Shown: positions 25,767 through 34,627 of the stretch, piece by piece
How positions within the stretch are numbered: position 1 is the first letter of the stretch
Layout of the letters: each line of letters starts with the position of its first letter
Assembly (NCBI RefSeq): GCF_005145045.1
Contig: NZ_CP039693.1
Coordinates: 186,001 to 250,000 of the forward strand
Reading direction: 5' to 3'
Origin: Agrobacterium larrymoorei
Lineage (GTDB): Bacteria; Pseudomonadota; Alphaproteobacteria; Rhizobiales; Rhizobiaceae
DNA length: 64,000 nucleotides
Notes under the pieces: generated by a model
What the model was told of the DNA's origin: nothing
The model's database searches: none
Seen by the model: only the letters and a program-made list of their open reading frames with translations
Position numbers and translations under genes: made by a program

Positions 25767-26975
25767 TTACTTGTCGTTTCGTTCTAGCGGCGTTTTGGCA
25801 CCACTTTGTCCCGTGCGGCTCTGGTCGAGCTTGGCGTTGGCGAGCCCCATGATCGAACCGGCATAGGCTCCGGGCGAACCGATCGCCTTTTCCTTGGCAG
25901 CCGAGCCGGCAGCCTTTCCAGCGGACCCGATCCCGGCGCCCATGCCGCGAAGCGCTGCACCGGCAAATGAGGAGCCTGCTGCGCGAGCTGACTGAGCAGC
26001 CGCGGCGCCGGCTCCGACGGCGCCGCCGGCTAGTGAAGCTGCTCCAAGAGCAAATGATGCGGCCTGCCCCCCGTGGCGGATGGTTTCCATGCCACCTGTG
26101 ACCGATGCCCCTTGAACGACGCCTTGGATGATGTTCGGCACATACATGGCGATAATGAAGACCACGACCGCGATTCCGGCGATCGCCAATGCTGTCTGAA
26201 ACTGGTCCCCCACGTCGGGCCGGTTCGCAAGGCCGATCAGGACCTCGGAGCCGATCCGGGAAATCATGACCAGAGCCATGAGCTTCATGCCGACCGAGAA
26301 CGCATAGATGAGGTAACGAATGGCGAAGTCCTTAGTGAAGGACGAGCCTCCTAATCCGAGCATGATCATTCCCGCGAGCAGACCGAGATACATTATCATT
26401 CCCGCGAGCAGACCGAGATACATTTCCGCCATCACCGATACAAATATCGCGGCAACGAGGGAGAATGCGATCACCGTTACGACCATCGCGAAGGCCGCCG
26501 AGATGGCGAGCGCATTGTCCTCGAACAGGCCGAATTGAACTTTCTCGGACATCTTGGTTGCAACGGTCAAACCTGCATTGAACACGTCGGCTGGCGAAGC
26601 CGTGCCTCCACCAGCGCCGATCTGAAACAGGCTATCGACGACCGCCTTCGCGAAGGTCGGACCCTGCGCGAGAACGAATGCAAAGAAGCCCACGAACATG
26701 GTGCGCCTGACCAGTTCAGCAAACCAGCTATCGAGTGACGCGGCCTGAAGCGCCAGCCAGACTGCGGCGATACCGATTTCGATCCCTGCGAGAATCCAGA
26801 ATAGCGATCTTGCCGCATCCATGACGGTGGTCTCCCAACCCTTGGCGGCAGTAGTGATTTCGTCCTGGAGGGCCGTTAGGACCGAACCCTCCTGCGCAAT
26901 CGCGGGCTGGAACGACACAGCGATGAATGCGACGAGCACAGCAATGCCCCTGATCGTTTTGAGCTCTGAGGTCAT
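25767..26975 (-). CDS. trbL: TrbL, VirB6-like polytopic membrane protein with internal duplication
   Basis: A 402-residue inner-membrane protein with a signal-like N-terminus and at least six hydrophobic segments, followed by an Ala/Gly-rich cytoplasmic tail. It is the VirB6 counterpart that guides DNA through the inner membrane. A perfect 30-bp tandem duplication repeats the ten residues MYLGLLAGMI inside a membrane segment near residues 195-214; removing one copy would give a TrbL of about 392 residues. The frame stays open. It starts 4 bp after the trbK stop. Confidence 0.92.
   Translation of the reverse strand: MTSELKTIRGIAVLVAFIAVSFQPAIAQEGSVLTALQDEITTAAKGWETTVMDAARSLFWILAGIEIGIAAVWLALQAASLDSWFAELVRRTMFVGFFAFVLAQGPTFAKAVVDSLFQIGAGGGTASPADVFNAGLTVATKMSEKVQFGLFEDNALAISAAFAMVVTVIAFSLVAAIFVSVMAEMYLGLLAGMIMYLGLLAGMIMLGLGGSSFTKDFAIRYLIYAFSVGMKLMALVMISRIGSEVLIGLANRPDVGDQFQTALAIAGIAVVVFIIAMYVPNIIQGVVQGASVTGGMETIRHGGQAASFALGAASLAGGAVGAGAAAAQSARAAGSSFAGAALRGMGAGIGSAGKAAGSAAKEKAIGSPGAYAGSIMGLANAKLDQSRTGQSGAKTPLERNDK
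26365..26424. repeat. Perfect 30-bp tandem duplication inside trbL
   Basis: Bases 26365-26394 and 26395-26424 are identical, unit beginning ATCATTCCCGCGAGCAGACC. The period is a multiple of three, so the coding frame is kept and ten membrane residues are repeated. Confidence 0.97.
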
Positions 26976-26979
26976 GCGC

Positions 26980-27156
26980 CTACCACTCGATCTTCATCTT
27001 CTCGCCGCCCGACGTCGGATACTCCTTCGTCGACCCAGACAACTTTTCGTGCCGCTCTTGCACTTCCTTTCGCTCTGAAATCAGGAACCACGAGCCTGTT
27101 GCACCGAAGGAGATGACTACGGCGACGATGGCCAGGATCACCTTTGTTCTCACCAT
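26980..27156 (-). CDS. trbK: TrbK, entry-exclusion protein
   Basis: A 58-residue protein with one N-terminal membrane helix (VILAIVAVVISFGATGSWFL) and a short charged periplasmic tail. Position between trbJ and trbL, size and layout identify TrbK, which in Ti and RP4 systems blocks entry of identical plasmids. Unlike RP4 TrbK no lipobox cysteine is visible. The ATG overlaps the trbJ stop (ATGGTGA). The tail PTSGGEKMKIEW is almost identical to the TrbJ tail. Confidence 0.85.
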   Translation of the reverse strand: MVRTKVILAIVAVVISFGATGSWFLISERKEVQERHEKLSGSTKEYPTSGGEKMKIEW

Positions 27157-27953
27157 TCCACCTTCATTTTCTCGCCGCCGGATGTTGAGGGCGCAGTTGA
27201 TTTGAAGAATTCCTCACGGCGTGCCTGGGCGAGGTCCTTGTCCGTCTGCTCGGTCTGAAGCCACGTGCCCATCATCGTCATCTGCTGGGAAACCAGGCCG
27301 CGTAGCTTCTGCATCTGGGAAACCTGCTGGGCAGCGATCTGATGTCCGACCTGGAGGGCCTTCATCTGGCCGTCGGCAGACTCCGACATGGATCGCAGCG
27401 AACTCATCGTTCCTTCCTCCGTGTCAAACTGATCCGCTGTCAGGCTTGCCGCCTTCAGTGTGCTGCCGATCGTGTCCCGGTTTGTGTCCGACCAGGACTG
27501 GTAGGTGCTCGAGAAGGATTCAGCATTGGGAAGATTGGTTTTCAAATCCGCATAGCTCTTGAATCGCTGCTGAAGGACGTCGTCGGCATTGCCCATCGAG
27601 AACGAAATGCTCTCTCCCTGTTCGACGATGTCACGAAGCTGATTAAGGTCGCTCTCGACCTGACCCCAGATATGGTTCGGGAGCTGCGCGGTGTTCTGCA
27701 GCATGTTCTCGTAGATTTTCAATTGGTTTTGGATTTGCTCTGCCAGTTGCGTGATCTGGGTCAGTTGATTATCAACCTGTATGCCAGAGCTCTTCAGGAG
27801 GTCGATGAGCTGAGCATTGTTGGCAAGCTGCGTCCATTCGGTGGCCGCGCCCGTTGCAGATCCGGCGTGGGCGGAAGCGGTCGGCGACAGCGCGATTGCC
27901 GCGGTCATTATTGCGACGATCCAGTTATTCGACGTTGAGGTGCGACGTGGCAT
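27150..27953 (-). CDS. trbJ: TrbJ, VirB5-like secreted pilus/adhesion component
   Basis: A 267-residue secreted protein with an N-terminal signal peptide (IVAIMTAAIALSPTASAHA) and a long helical, Gln-rich body (ITQLAEQIQNQLKIYENML, then QVSQMQKLRGLVSQQM) typical of TrbJ/VirB5. It is thought to sit at the pilus tip. The start overlaps the trbE end by 29 bp and the stop overlaps the trbK start. Its last residues TSGGEKMKVEW match the TrbK tail except for one residue. Confidence 0.92.
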   Translation of the reverse strand: MPRRTSTSNNWIVAIMTAAIALSPTASAHAGSATGAATEWTQLANNAQLIDLLKSSGIQVDNQLTQITQLAEQIQNQLKIYENMLQNTAQLPNHIWGQVESDLNQLRDIVEQGESISFSMGNADDVLQQRFKSYADLKTNLPNAESFSSTYQSWSDTNRDTIGSTLKAASLTADQFDTEEGTMSSLRSMSESADGQMKALQVGHQIAAQQVSQMQKLRGLVSQQMTMMGTWLQTEQTDKDLAQARREEFFKSTAPSTSGGEKMKVEW

Positions 27954-30381
27954 CGTGAACTCCTCTCGATTGAAGCCAATGGGAAAGCCAGTCCTGGCCG
28001 TGTTCCGCCTTCAGCGCGCGGATCCGATTCAGGTCTTCCTTTCCGGATGCGCCCACAAAGCTCAGAGCCACCGGCCCGAGCGACATATCGAACAGCCGCC
28101 GTCCATCTGGCGTGGCGACGTAATATTCGCGCTTGGGGATGGCGCCTGAGACAATCTCGATCTGGCGCTCGTTGAACCCGATCCGCTCATAAAACTCGCG
28201 GGTGCCCGGCTCGCGTGCAGCGCCATTTGGCAAGCAGATCTTCGTCGGGCAGGATTCCTTCAGCACGTCGATAATGCCGGAGCGCTCTGCGTCGGAGATC
28301 GATTGCGTCGCCAAGACGACGGCACAATTGGCCTTGCGTAGAACCTTCAGCCATTCCCGGATCTTATCGCGAAACACCGGATGGCCGAGCATCAGCCAGG
28401 CCTCGTCGAGGAGGATGAGGCTCGGCGAACCATCCAGTCGCTTTTCGATCCGGTGGAAGAGGTAGGTCAGGACGGGCACCAGATTGCGCTCACCCATGTT
28501 CATGAGCTGTTCGATCTCGAAGCACTGGAACGCTTGAAGTGTCAGACCATCCTCTTCCGCGTCAAGAAGCTGGCCCATCGGGCCATCGACGGTATAGTGG
28601 TGGAGCGCATCCTTGATCTCGCGCAGCTGCACGCCGCTGACAAAGTCCGACAGCGACTTTCCAGGCGCTGTCGCCATCAGCCCGATTTGGCGGGAGATCG
28701 CATTACGGTGATCAGGCGTGATGGTGACGCCTTGAAGCGCGACGAGCATTTCGATCCACTCGGTCGCCCAAGCCCGATCGCCATCTGTCGAAAGATCGAA
28801 CAGAGGGCAGAACGCCAGCGCTCTCCCCTCCCCGTTCTGGTCGTTGCCGATCTCGTAGTGATCGCCGCCGGCAGCAAGCGTCAGGGGAAGGAGCGAGTTG
28901 CCCTTGTCGAAGGCAAAAATCTGGGCGAACTCGTATCGGCGGAACTGCGCAGCAATCAGAGCGAGAAGGGTGGATTTACCCGAACCCGTTGGTCCGAAAA
29001 TCAGGGTGTGGCCGACATCATCGACGTGTAGGTTCAAGCGAAACGGCGTTGAGCCCGAGGCAACTTGCATCAGCGGCGGTGAGTTCGGCGGATAGAACGG
29101 GCATGGCGCCACCGGATTGCCTGACCATACCGAGTTCAGCGGGACAAGGTCTGCCAGGTTGCTGGTATTAATCAGCGGCTCGCGGATATTGGCGTACCAG
29201 TTCCCGGGCAGGCTTCCGAGAAACGCATCTGTCGCGTTCAGGGTCTCGACGCGCGCCCCGAACCCTTCGGCCTGGAGGAGCCGGCGGATGGCCTCGGCCT
29301 TTTCCTGCAAAGCTTCACGATCTTCATCGAACAGTATGACGACTGGAGTGTAATAGCCGTAGGCAACAAGCTGGGACGAGGCCTGGGCGATAGCGTCCTC
29401 GGTCTCGGCGACCATAGTCATAGCATCCTGATCGACCGATCTGCTCTGGATCTGGAAGAGCTGATCGAAGAAAGGTCGAACCTTCTGCTGCCATTTCTTT
29501 CGCGTGCGCTCGAGCTTCTGGCGCGCTTCCTCCGCATCGAGGAAGATGAAGCGTGACGACCAGCGGTAGGTCAGCGGCATCAGATCGAGATTGTTGAGGA
29601 TGCCGGGCCAGCTTTCCGCCGGCAGGCCATCGATAGCGACAACGGCGAGGAACCGGTTCTCGACCTTCGGAGTCAAGCCATGCTCCAACTCGGCCGTCGC
29701 CAGCCAGTCGAGATACATGGGCACCTCGGGCAAGCGGACGGGATGGCTCTCGCCCGTGATGCAAAACCGTACAAACTGCATGAGGTCGTCATAGCGTGCT
29801 ACCCTCTCCCCTCCCCTGTCGCGGACCTCGCGGGTCTGCATGCGACCAATCGACAGGGTGTTGGCAAGGTACTGTTCGATCTCCCGGATCGCGTTGCGAA
29901 ATATGAACAGGACCGTGTCCGCATAGGACTTTTTCCGGCTCTCCTCGTCCGAATAGATGTATTTGCTGAGCGAAGTCCTCTTCGACTCGAGCGGTCTGTA
30001 GGTCAGAATGATCGCGTGCTTGCTCTCGAAATGCCCTTGCTCACGCCCGAAATAGGCACGGCGCTCGGCATCGATCGCGCGTGTGACGGGGTCAGGGAAA
30101 TGGCACTGGTCCGGTGTGGGGTAGTCGATCGTCGGCACCCGTATGGCCTCGACCTGGATCATCCATCCTGTCCCCAGACGCGACAGGATTGCATTGATCT
30201 GTCGGGACAGTTCGTTGCGTTCGAGATCGGTGGCGCTCTCGGAATCAGGACCGGCAAAATACCAGCCAGCCATGAGGCTTCCGTCCTTCAGAAGCAGAAC
30301 GCCGTTGTCGATCAGACCTGCATAGGGAACGAGATCTGCGAAGGATGGGCCGGTGGTGCGGAAGCGTTTGAGCGAGGCCAT
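27925..30381 (-). CDS. trbE: TrbE, VirB4-family transfer ATPase
   Basis: An 818-residue ATPase of the VirB4/TrbE family. The N-terminal region matches the CagE/TrbE domain (GWYFAGPDSESATDLERNEL), followed by the AAA-type motor with Walker A FGPTGSGKSTLL near residue 460 and Walker B LILLDEAWLML near residue 660. I chose the ATG at 30381 (MASLKRFRTTGPSF) because relatives start there; 25 upstream residues in the same frame are arginine-rich and unlikely. It powers pilus assembly and substrate transfer at the inner membrane. The gap to trbD is 10 bp. Confidence 0.95.
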   Translation of the reverse strand: MASLKRFRTTGPSFADLVPYAGLIDNGVLLLKDGSLMAGWYFAGPDSESATDLERNELSRQINAILSRLGTGWMIQVEAIRVPTIDYPTPDQCHFPDPVTRAIDAERRAYFGREQGHFESKHAIILTYRPLESKRTSLSKYIYSDEESRKKSYADTVLFIFRNAIREIEQYLANTLSIGRMQTREVRDRGGERVARYDDLMQFVRFCITGESHPVRLPEVPMYLDWLATAELEHGLTPKVENRFLAVVAIDGLPAESWPGILNNLDLMPLTYRWSSRFIFLDAEEARQKLERTRKKWQQKVRPFFDQLFQIQSRSVDQDAMTMVAETEDAIAQASSQLVAYGYYTPVVILFDEDREALQEKAEAIRRLLQAEGFGARVETLNATDAFLGSLPGNWYANIREPLINTSNLADLVPLNSVWSGNPVAPCPFYPPNSPPLMQVASGSTPFRLNLHVDDVGHTLIFGPTGSGKSTLLALIAAQFRRYEFAQIFAFDKGNSLLPLTLAAGGDHYEIGNDQNGEGRALAFCPLFDLSTDGDRAWATEWIEMLVALQGVTITPDHRNAISRQIGLMATAPGKSLSDFVSGVQLREIKDALHHYTVDGPMGQLLDAEEDGLTLQAFQCFEIEQLMNMGERNLVPVLTYLFHRIEKRLDGSPSLILLDEAWLMLGHPVFRDKIREWLKVLRKANCAVVLATQSISDAERSGIIDVLKESCPTKICLPNGAAREPGTREFYERIGFNERQIEIVSGAIPKREYYVATPDGRRLFDMSLGPVALSFVGASGKEDLNRIRALKAEHGQDWLSHWLQSRGVHDATSHLNVE

Positions 30382-30391
30382 CTGGATACCC

Positions 30392-30676
30392 CTAATATTT
30401 TCGCCACGGCGCGGCCGTTGGCCGGTAGTGGGGCTTGTAGGAGATGTGACGCGCATAGACTTTCCGCATCAGCGGATCGGACTTGGCCATCACGCGGAGC
30501 AGGCCGACGATGACGACCCAGACGGCCACGCCAAAAAGTGCCGAATAGACGGTCAACACGACGAAGATTAGGATGACGGCCGCAAGACCTGTGATCAGCA
30601 CCAGCTCGCGATCGGCGCCCATCAGAAGGTTCGGACGCGACAGAGCGCGATGGATGCGATTGCGATGGAGGGTCAC
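30392..30676 (-). CDS. trbD: TrbD, VirB3-like inner-membrane protein
   Basis: A 94-residue protein with two adjacent hydrophobic segments around residues 28-62 ([20 protein letters not shown], then [12 protein letters not shown]) and a basic C-terminus with the [13 protein letters not shown] pattern of TrbD/VirB3. It works with TrbE in pilus assembly. The start overlaps the trbC stop by 4 bp. Confidence 0.9.
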   Translation of the reverse strand: MTLHRNRIHRALSRPNLLMGADRELVLITGLAAVILIFVVLTVYSALFGVAVWVVIVGLLRVMAKSDPLMRKVYARHISYKPHYRPTAAPWRKY

Positions 30677-31050
30677 GACGCCCCCTCCCCCGCTTCGTCC
30701 GAAAGAGCTTGCGTGACCTGATCCGTTGGAAAGCCGATAGACGCACCGGTGGCGCCGAAGAGACCGACGATCGTCGTCGCACCAAGCAGGATGCCGGCGA
30801 CCAGAACGACGTACATCAATCTGCGAGCGAAATCGTTGAGTTCACCTCCGAAGATCAGCATCCCACCGGCAATTGCGACAGCGGCCAGCGCGATGTAGCC
30901 AGCCACCGGACCAGTGATGGATTCCTGGATTTGTTCGAGCGGTCCTTCCCACGGAAGACTGCCGCCAGAACTTGCGACGGCGGGGGACGCGGTAGCGATG
31001 GCAGAGAAGATAATCACCGCCAGTATCAGGTGGGATTTTTTATGCTGCAT
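30673..31050 (-). CDS. trbC: TrbC, pilin precursor
   Basis: A 125-residue pilin precursor with a signal peptide ([20 protein letters not shown]) and two hydrophobic helices ([19 protein letters not shown] and [20 protein letters not shown]) flanking a short polar loop, as in TrbC/VirB2 pilins. After signal removal TraF would trim and cyclise it. I chose the ATG at 31050, which lies within the trbB end and has GAGGAG upstream. Confidence 0.92.
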   Translation of the reverse strand: MQHKKSHLILAVIIFSAIATASPAVASSGGSLPWEGPLEQIQESITGPVAGYIALAAVAIAGGMLIFGGELNDFARRLMYVVLVAGILLGATTIVGLFGATGASIGFPTDQVTQALSDEAGEGAS

Positions 31051-32011
31051 TGCGGCTCTCCTCTGCATAGGGCTCAGTCTGGTACTGGCCGCCTGCGAAG
31101 CGGGTGACGTGAAGGATTTCGCTGATGCGCCGGCCCTTGGCCGTTCGCTCGATCGAGATAATCAGGTCGACTGCATCTCCGATGACCGCTTGCATCGGCT
31201 GATGACTGACTTCGGCAGTGAGCTGCTCGAGGCGCTGAAGCGCGGAGCGTGCGCTGTTCGAATGGATCGTTGCGACCCCTCCGGGATGCCCCGTGTTCCA
31301 GGCTTTCAGCATGGTAAGTGCGGCTCCGTCACGGACCTCGCCGACGATGATCCGATCCGGCCGAAGGCGCATCGTGCTTTTCAGGAGACGTGACATGTCG
31401 ACAGCGTCGCTGGTGTGCAGGCTGACCGCATTGTCTGCGGCGCACTGGATCTCGGCCGTGTCTTCCAGGATGACCAGGCGATCGTCGGGAGAACTCAATA
31501 CGATTTCAGCAAGGATCGCATTAGTTAGGGTCGTCTTTCCCGAACCAGTGCCACCGGCCACGAGGATATTGAGCTTTGACGCGACTGCGCTGCGAATGAT
31601 TTCCGCATGCTCGCCGGTCATGATTTTGCCCGACACATAGTCATCGAGAGGGATGAGGCGCGACGCATGACGGCGGATCGTAAACGATGGGGCCGAGACG
31701 ATGGGTGGTAGTAGTCCCTCGAAACGGTGCCCGCCCATCGGCAGTTCACCCGAGACGATCGGCCGATTGTCATCGACCTCAGAGTTCAAAACATGGGCAA
31801 CGCTCCCGATAATTGTTTCGGCGGCAGAGCGTGTCATCTCGCCAGCCGCGGCCATTCCATGACCGAGCCGCTCGATGAACAGACGACCATCTGGATTGAG
31901 CATGATCTCTACGACGCTCGGATCTTCGAGCGCGACGCATAGATGATCTCCCAGTGCGTTCTGCAGCTTGCTGACAAGACGGGGTAGTGAGCGGCTTTGG
32001 GTGCTGAGCAT
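31040..32011 (-). CDS. trbB: TrbB, VirB11-family traffic ATPase
   Basis: A 323-residue hexameric ATPase. N-terminal domain with [17 protein letters not shown], then Walker [14 protein letters not shown] near residue 153, Asp box and Walker B region ([14 protein letters not shown], residues about 210-223) and the His box [14 protein letters not shown]. The length equals TrbB of Ti plasmids. It energises pilus biogenesis and substrate translocation at the inner membrane face. It starts 2 bp after the traI stop, so signal synthase and channel genes share one operon. Confidence 0.95.
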   Translation of the reverse strand: MLSTQSRSLPRLVSKLQNALGDHLCVALEDPSVVEIMLNPDGRLFIERLGHGMAAAGEMTRSAAETIIGSVAHVLNSEVDDNRPIVSGELPMGGHRFEGLLPPIVSAPSFTIRRHASRLIPLDDYVSGKIMTGEHAEIIRSAVASKLNILVAGGTGSGKTTLTNAILAEIVLSSPDDRLVILEDTAEIQCAADNAVSLHTSDAVDMSRLLKSTMRLRPDRIIVGEVRDGAALTMLKAWNTGHPGGVATIHSNSARSALQRLEQLTAEVSHQPMQAVIGDAVDLIISIERTAKGRRISEILHVTRFAGGQYQTEPYAEESRNAA

Positions 32012-32013
32012 GA

Positions 32014-32640
32014 TCAGGCCGTTTCCTTTTGATGGTAGGAGAAATTCGACGAGTAGGTGCTGGGGCGAAGTTGATCGAAGCTCACCCAGTCTGCTGGCAG
32101 CAGGCCAGCGACGCTTTTGGTTTCATTGATTTGTTCAGGGGAGCCGAGGCGGGCGAGAGGCCAGCCGGCGCGACGAAGGATACGCTCAAGTCTGACATCC
32201 GTTGCAGTTACGATTTCTCGGTAGCCATTTAGGATACTCCACTCAATGATACCGGCGAACATCGCGAGTGTCGCCGAATGTAGGCCTGCCTGCTCCCGCT
32301 CGGCAGCCGCGTTTGTGTCCACGCAAAACCGGGAGCTCTCGACCATCCGATGGTGCGTAGCGAGCTGTCCCGTTGACAGGAGTTGAGGGAACACTTTCTC
32401 CAGCATTGTGCCGTCGGTCGCCGGCAGGAGCCGAGCGCATCCAATCACTCCGCCGGAGCAGTCTATGCAAAGTACGTACGTCGGACTGAGCTCGTCGAAG
32501 CTGTCGATCTCAAGACCTGATATCGAACTTACTTTCCAAGCCAATCGACCGCCGAAGATGCGGGCCCGGAGCCGATGCATTTCATGGATGAGTCGGTGCT
32601 CAGCTTCGCTCTTTGGATTCTTGATGGCGACGACACGCAT
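32014..32640 (-). CDS. traI: TraI, acyl-homoserine lactone synthase (LuxI family)
   Basis: A 208-residue LuxI-family autoinducer synthase. Conserved residues are visible: Arg/Phe/Trp in MHRLRARIFGGRLAWKV, Asp-Glu in IDSFDELSPTYVL, the GCARLLPATDGTMLEKVFP block and ESSRFCVD. Similarity to Ti TraI is high, so the product is probably 3-oxo-octanoyl-homoserine lactone (inference). It is the first gene of traI-trbB...trbI, giving the positive feedback of quorum sensing through TraR. The ATG at 32640 fits the family start. Confidence 0.95.
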   Translation of the reverse strand: MRVVAIKNPKSEAEHRLIHEMHRLRARIFGGRLAWKVSSISGLEIDSFDELSPTYVLCIDCSGGVIGCARLLPATDGTMLEKVFPQLLSTGQLATHHRMVESSRFCVDTNAAAEREQAGLHSATLAMFAGIIEWSILNGYREIVTATDVRLERILRRAGWPLARLGSPEQINETKSVAGLLPADWVSFDQLRPSTYSSNFSYHQKETA

Positions 32641-32707
32641 CGAGCAAATCTCCCCTGCATTGGTGATGCGATGAGGTTTGCCGTGGCAGAGAACATCGAT
32701 CTACTGC

Positions 32708-32820
32708 CAAAAGTGTTAGCGAGTGATTCTATGCGCGAGCGTCTGTGGAACGCTTTTTTCGACGAGGGCAGGCACTGAAGCACCAACAAAAGTGTTAGTA
32801 ACCGGTCGATCAAAAGTTAG
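32708..32820 (-). promoter_or_regulatory. Three-copy repeat upstream of traI, candidate control region of traI-trb
   Basis: The 12-mer CAAAAGTGTTAG occurs at 32708-32719 and again at 32787-32798, and a shortened copy CAAAAGTTAG at 32811-32820, all in the same direction. A TTGACA hexamer on the minus strand lies at about 32825-32830. No Ti-type tra box was recognised here. The region is the only space for the traI-trb promoter. Confidence 0.5.
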
Positions 32821-32934
32821 CGTTGTCAATCTCTAACGTCCCAATTCATAAACTGAATCGGGCAAATCCTTCCACTCAGGTGGCGGCAGAGAATAAGGGC
32901 GTTAACTTGATTAACTTTAAATATCTTGCAAATC

Positions 32935-34033
32935 CTACCGGAATCGGTTGTCGATGAGCGGCGTGACGTCCGCGATCTCGTCCTCGACAAGGGAAGACGC
33001 CTTTTGTGTCACTTCAAGCGGCTCCACCATGATGGCCGCGAGGGTCAGCTTCTCGATCCCGAAGCCAGGATCAATCTTCTCGGTCCTATCGCGTAACAGT
33101 TTCGTCAACCAGGCGACGTCGCGGGCGGCCTTTGTGGTCCCTGCCCGCAGCGCCTGGGTCGTGTTGTCGACCTTGTGAATGATGAGATCGACACAACAAA
33201 CGCCCAAGCCCTTTTCTGGAGGTGGTTGCAGAGCTCGATAACTAGGCGACCCACATATTTATCGATCGTTTCGGCTGCGCCTATTGGCTCCTGGAACATG
33301 CGGTTGACTTCAATCAGCTCGGGCCTGCGGATGGGGTCTATGGGTTCGCCCACGCGCCCGAATAACTGGTCGAGGCGGCGGGCGATTTCTGGGCCGAAAC
33401 GCAGTATTAGCGGTGCCCGAGGCGTCGCAGACAGCTCACCAAAGGTTCGAAAGCCTAGCATCCTCAGATCATCGATCGTCCTTTCAGATAGCCGCAGCAG
33501 GGAAATCGGTAGTCGCTCGACTGCTTTTACGGTTTCGCCGCGCGGCACGATCACTGTTTCCCTGATGATGGTGCGGGCGCATGCATGGGCGGCGCCCCAA
33601 GTATCGGCAATGGCTACTCGGGCTGTCAGCGCAGCGCCCCTAAAGCGGTTGGCAATCCCCGCCACCATGGCAAGCTCCCCCCCTGAAGATGGTCGGCACC
33701 ATCCGTGTCCATGACAATGCCATCTGGCGCATCGACGGCGACGATCGGAGAGTAGTGGCTCAGAGCCCAGGAGGTGATACGCTCCAGAGCCTCGGCGTCC
33801 GCCTTTAGGTCAGCATCGATCATCAGCCCCTGAAAAAAAGCCTGCGCCTTTGCCGCTTGCATCCCCGCACGCAGACCTGCCTTTCTTGCGGCAGCATCGG
33901 CGGCCGATACCCAGCGTTTCGAGCCAGATTTCGCAATCACGGCGATGGCCTGTTCAGCCGGAATGCCGGGATCGGCGCGACGAATGCGATCCGTAGACAG
34001 ATCCGGTAGGAAGATCGATGCGACCCTTGTCAT
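32935..34033 (-). pseudogene. imuB: imuB, inactive Y-family polymerase-like gene (two frameshifts, 3' truncated)
   Basis: ImuB similarity runs through three frames. Part 1 (34033 to about 33681) begins MTRVASIFLPDLSTDRIRRA; the frame breaks in a run of seven G where eight are needed. Part 2 continues AGIANRFRGAALTARVAIAD to about 33220, then breaks in an A-run (QKRAW instead of QKKGLG). Part 3 gives VDLIIHKVDNTTQALRAGT and stops at DNRFR, lacking the usual C-terminal region. Intact ImuB is a beta-clamp-binding partner of ImuA and DnaE2 in SOS mutagenesis. dnaE2 is not present downstream, where traI begins instead. Confidence 0.85.
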
Positions 34034-34627
34034 CACACGCTCCAACGATAACCTCAGCACGCGACCGCATCAGTTCCAGCAACCACCTTGCCCGCCCAAC
34101 ACCCGGCACGGGCAGCTCCTCCGATGGCAGCACACTCACCCTCCACTGGGTCGTCGACGCGGTGGGTTGGCCAAAATCGTTGGCTTCCGTCTGTCGCCGC
34201 CACCTGCGAACAACGAGGGCCAGGCTTCCCTTCTTCTCTGCAGCAAGCTGGAGCCGGCGGCTCGCCAGCATTGGCAGTCGAACCACCTCTCCGACGACGG
34301 CGCCGAGCCCGCCGAAAGACAATGCTTCTCCATTGAGGCGAGGACATCCTCTTCGCGATCGCTTTCCACGAAGATCACGCGGTTAGCATTAAGACCTGCC
34401 TGCGCGAGTGCAGGGAAAAACAGGTCCGGGCGCGTCAGACACCAGACGATCTTTCCGTTGGTGCGAGCAGCAACGCCTGCCACGAACAGCGCTGCCGCCG
34501 CGCCATCGACGGTTCCGGCGCCTCCGCCTGCAAATTCATGAAGATCGCCTCTTGCGAGACCGCCTCCTGGCAGCACCGCGTCGATTGCGCTCACACCGAA
34601 CGGCAGACATTCCCCCTGCTTCGCCAC
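33954..34627 (-). pseudogene. imuA: imuA, frameshifted SOS mutagenesis gene
   Basis: ImuA (RecA-like/SulA-like partner of ImuB) is readable in two frames: FGVSAIDAVLPGGGLARGDL and VFVESDREEDVL-like text up to SMEK near 34330, then SFGGLGAVVGEVVRLPMLAS and QPTASTTQWRVSVLPSEELP in another frame to 33954. The break fits loss of one base (GAGGAAGCA reduced to GAGAAGCA). The 5' start is also unclear: in-frame similarity continues upstream of the GTG at 34627 without a normal start codon. It overlaps the imuB start by 80 bp, as in intact cassettes. The product is probably non-functional. Confidence 0.82.
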
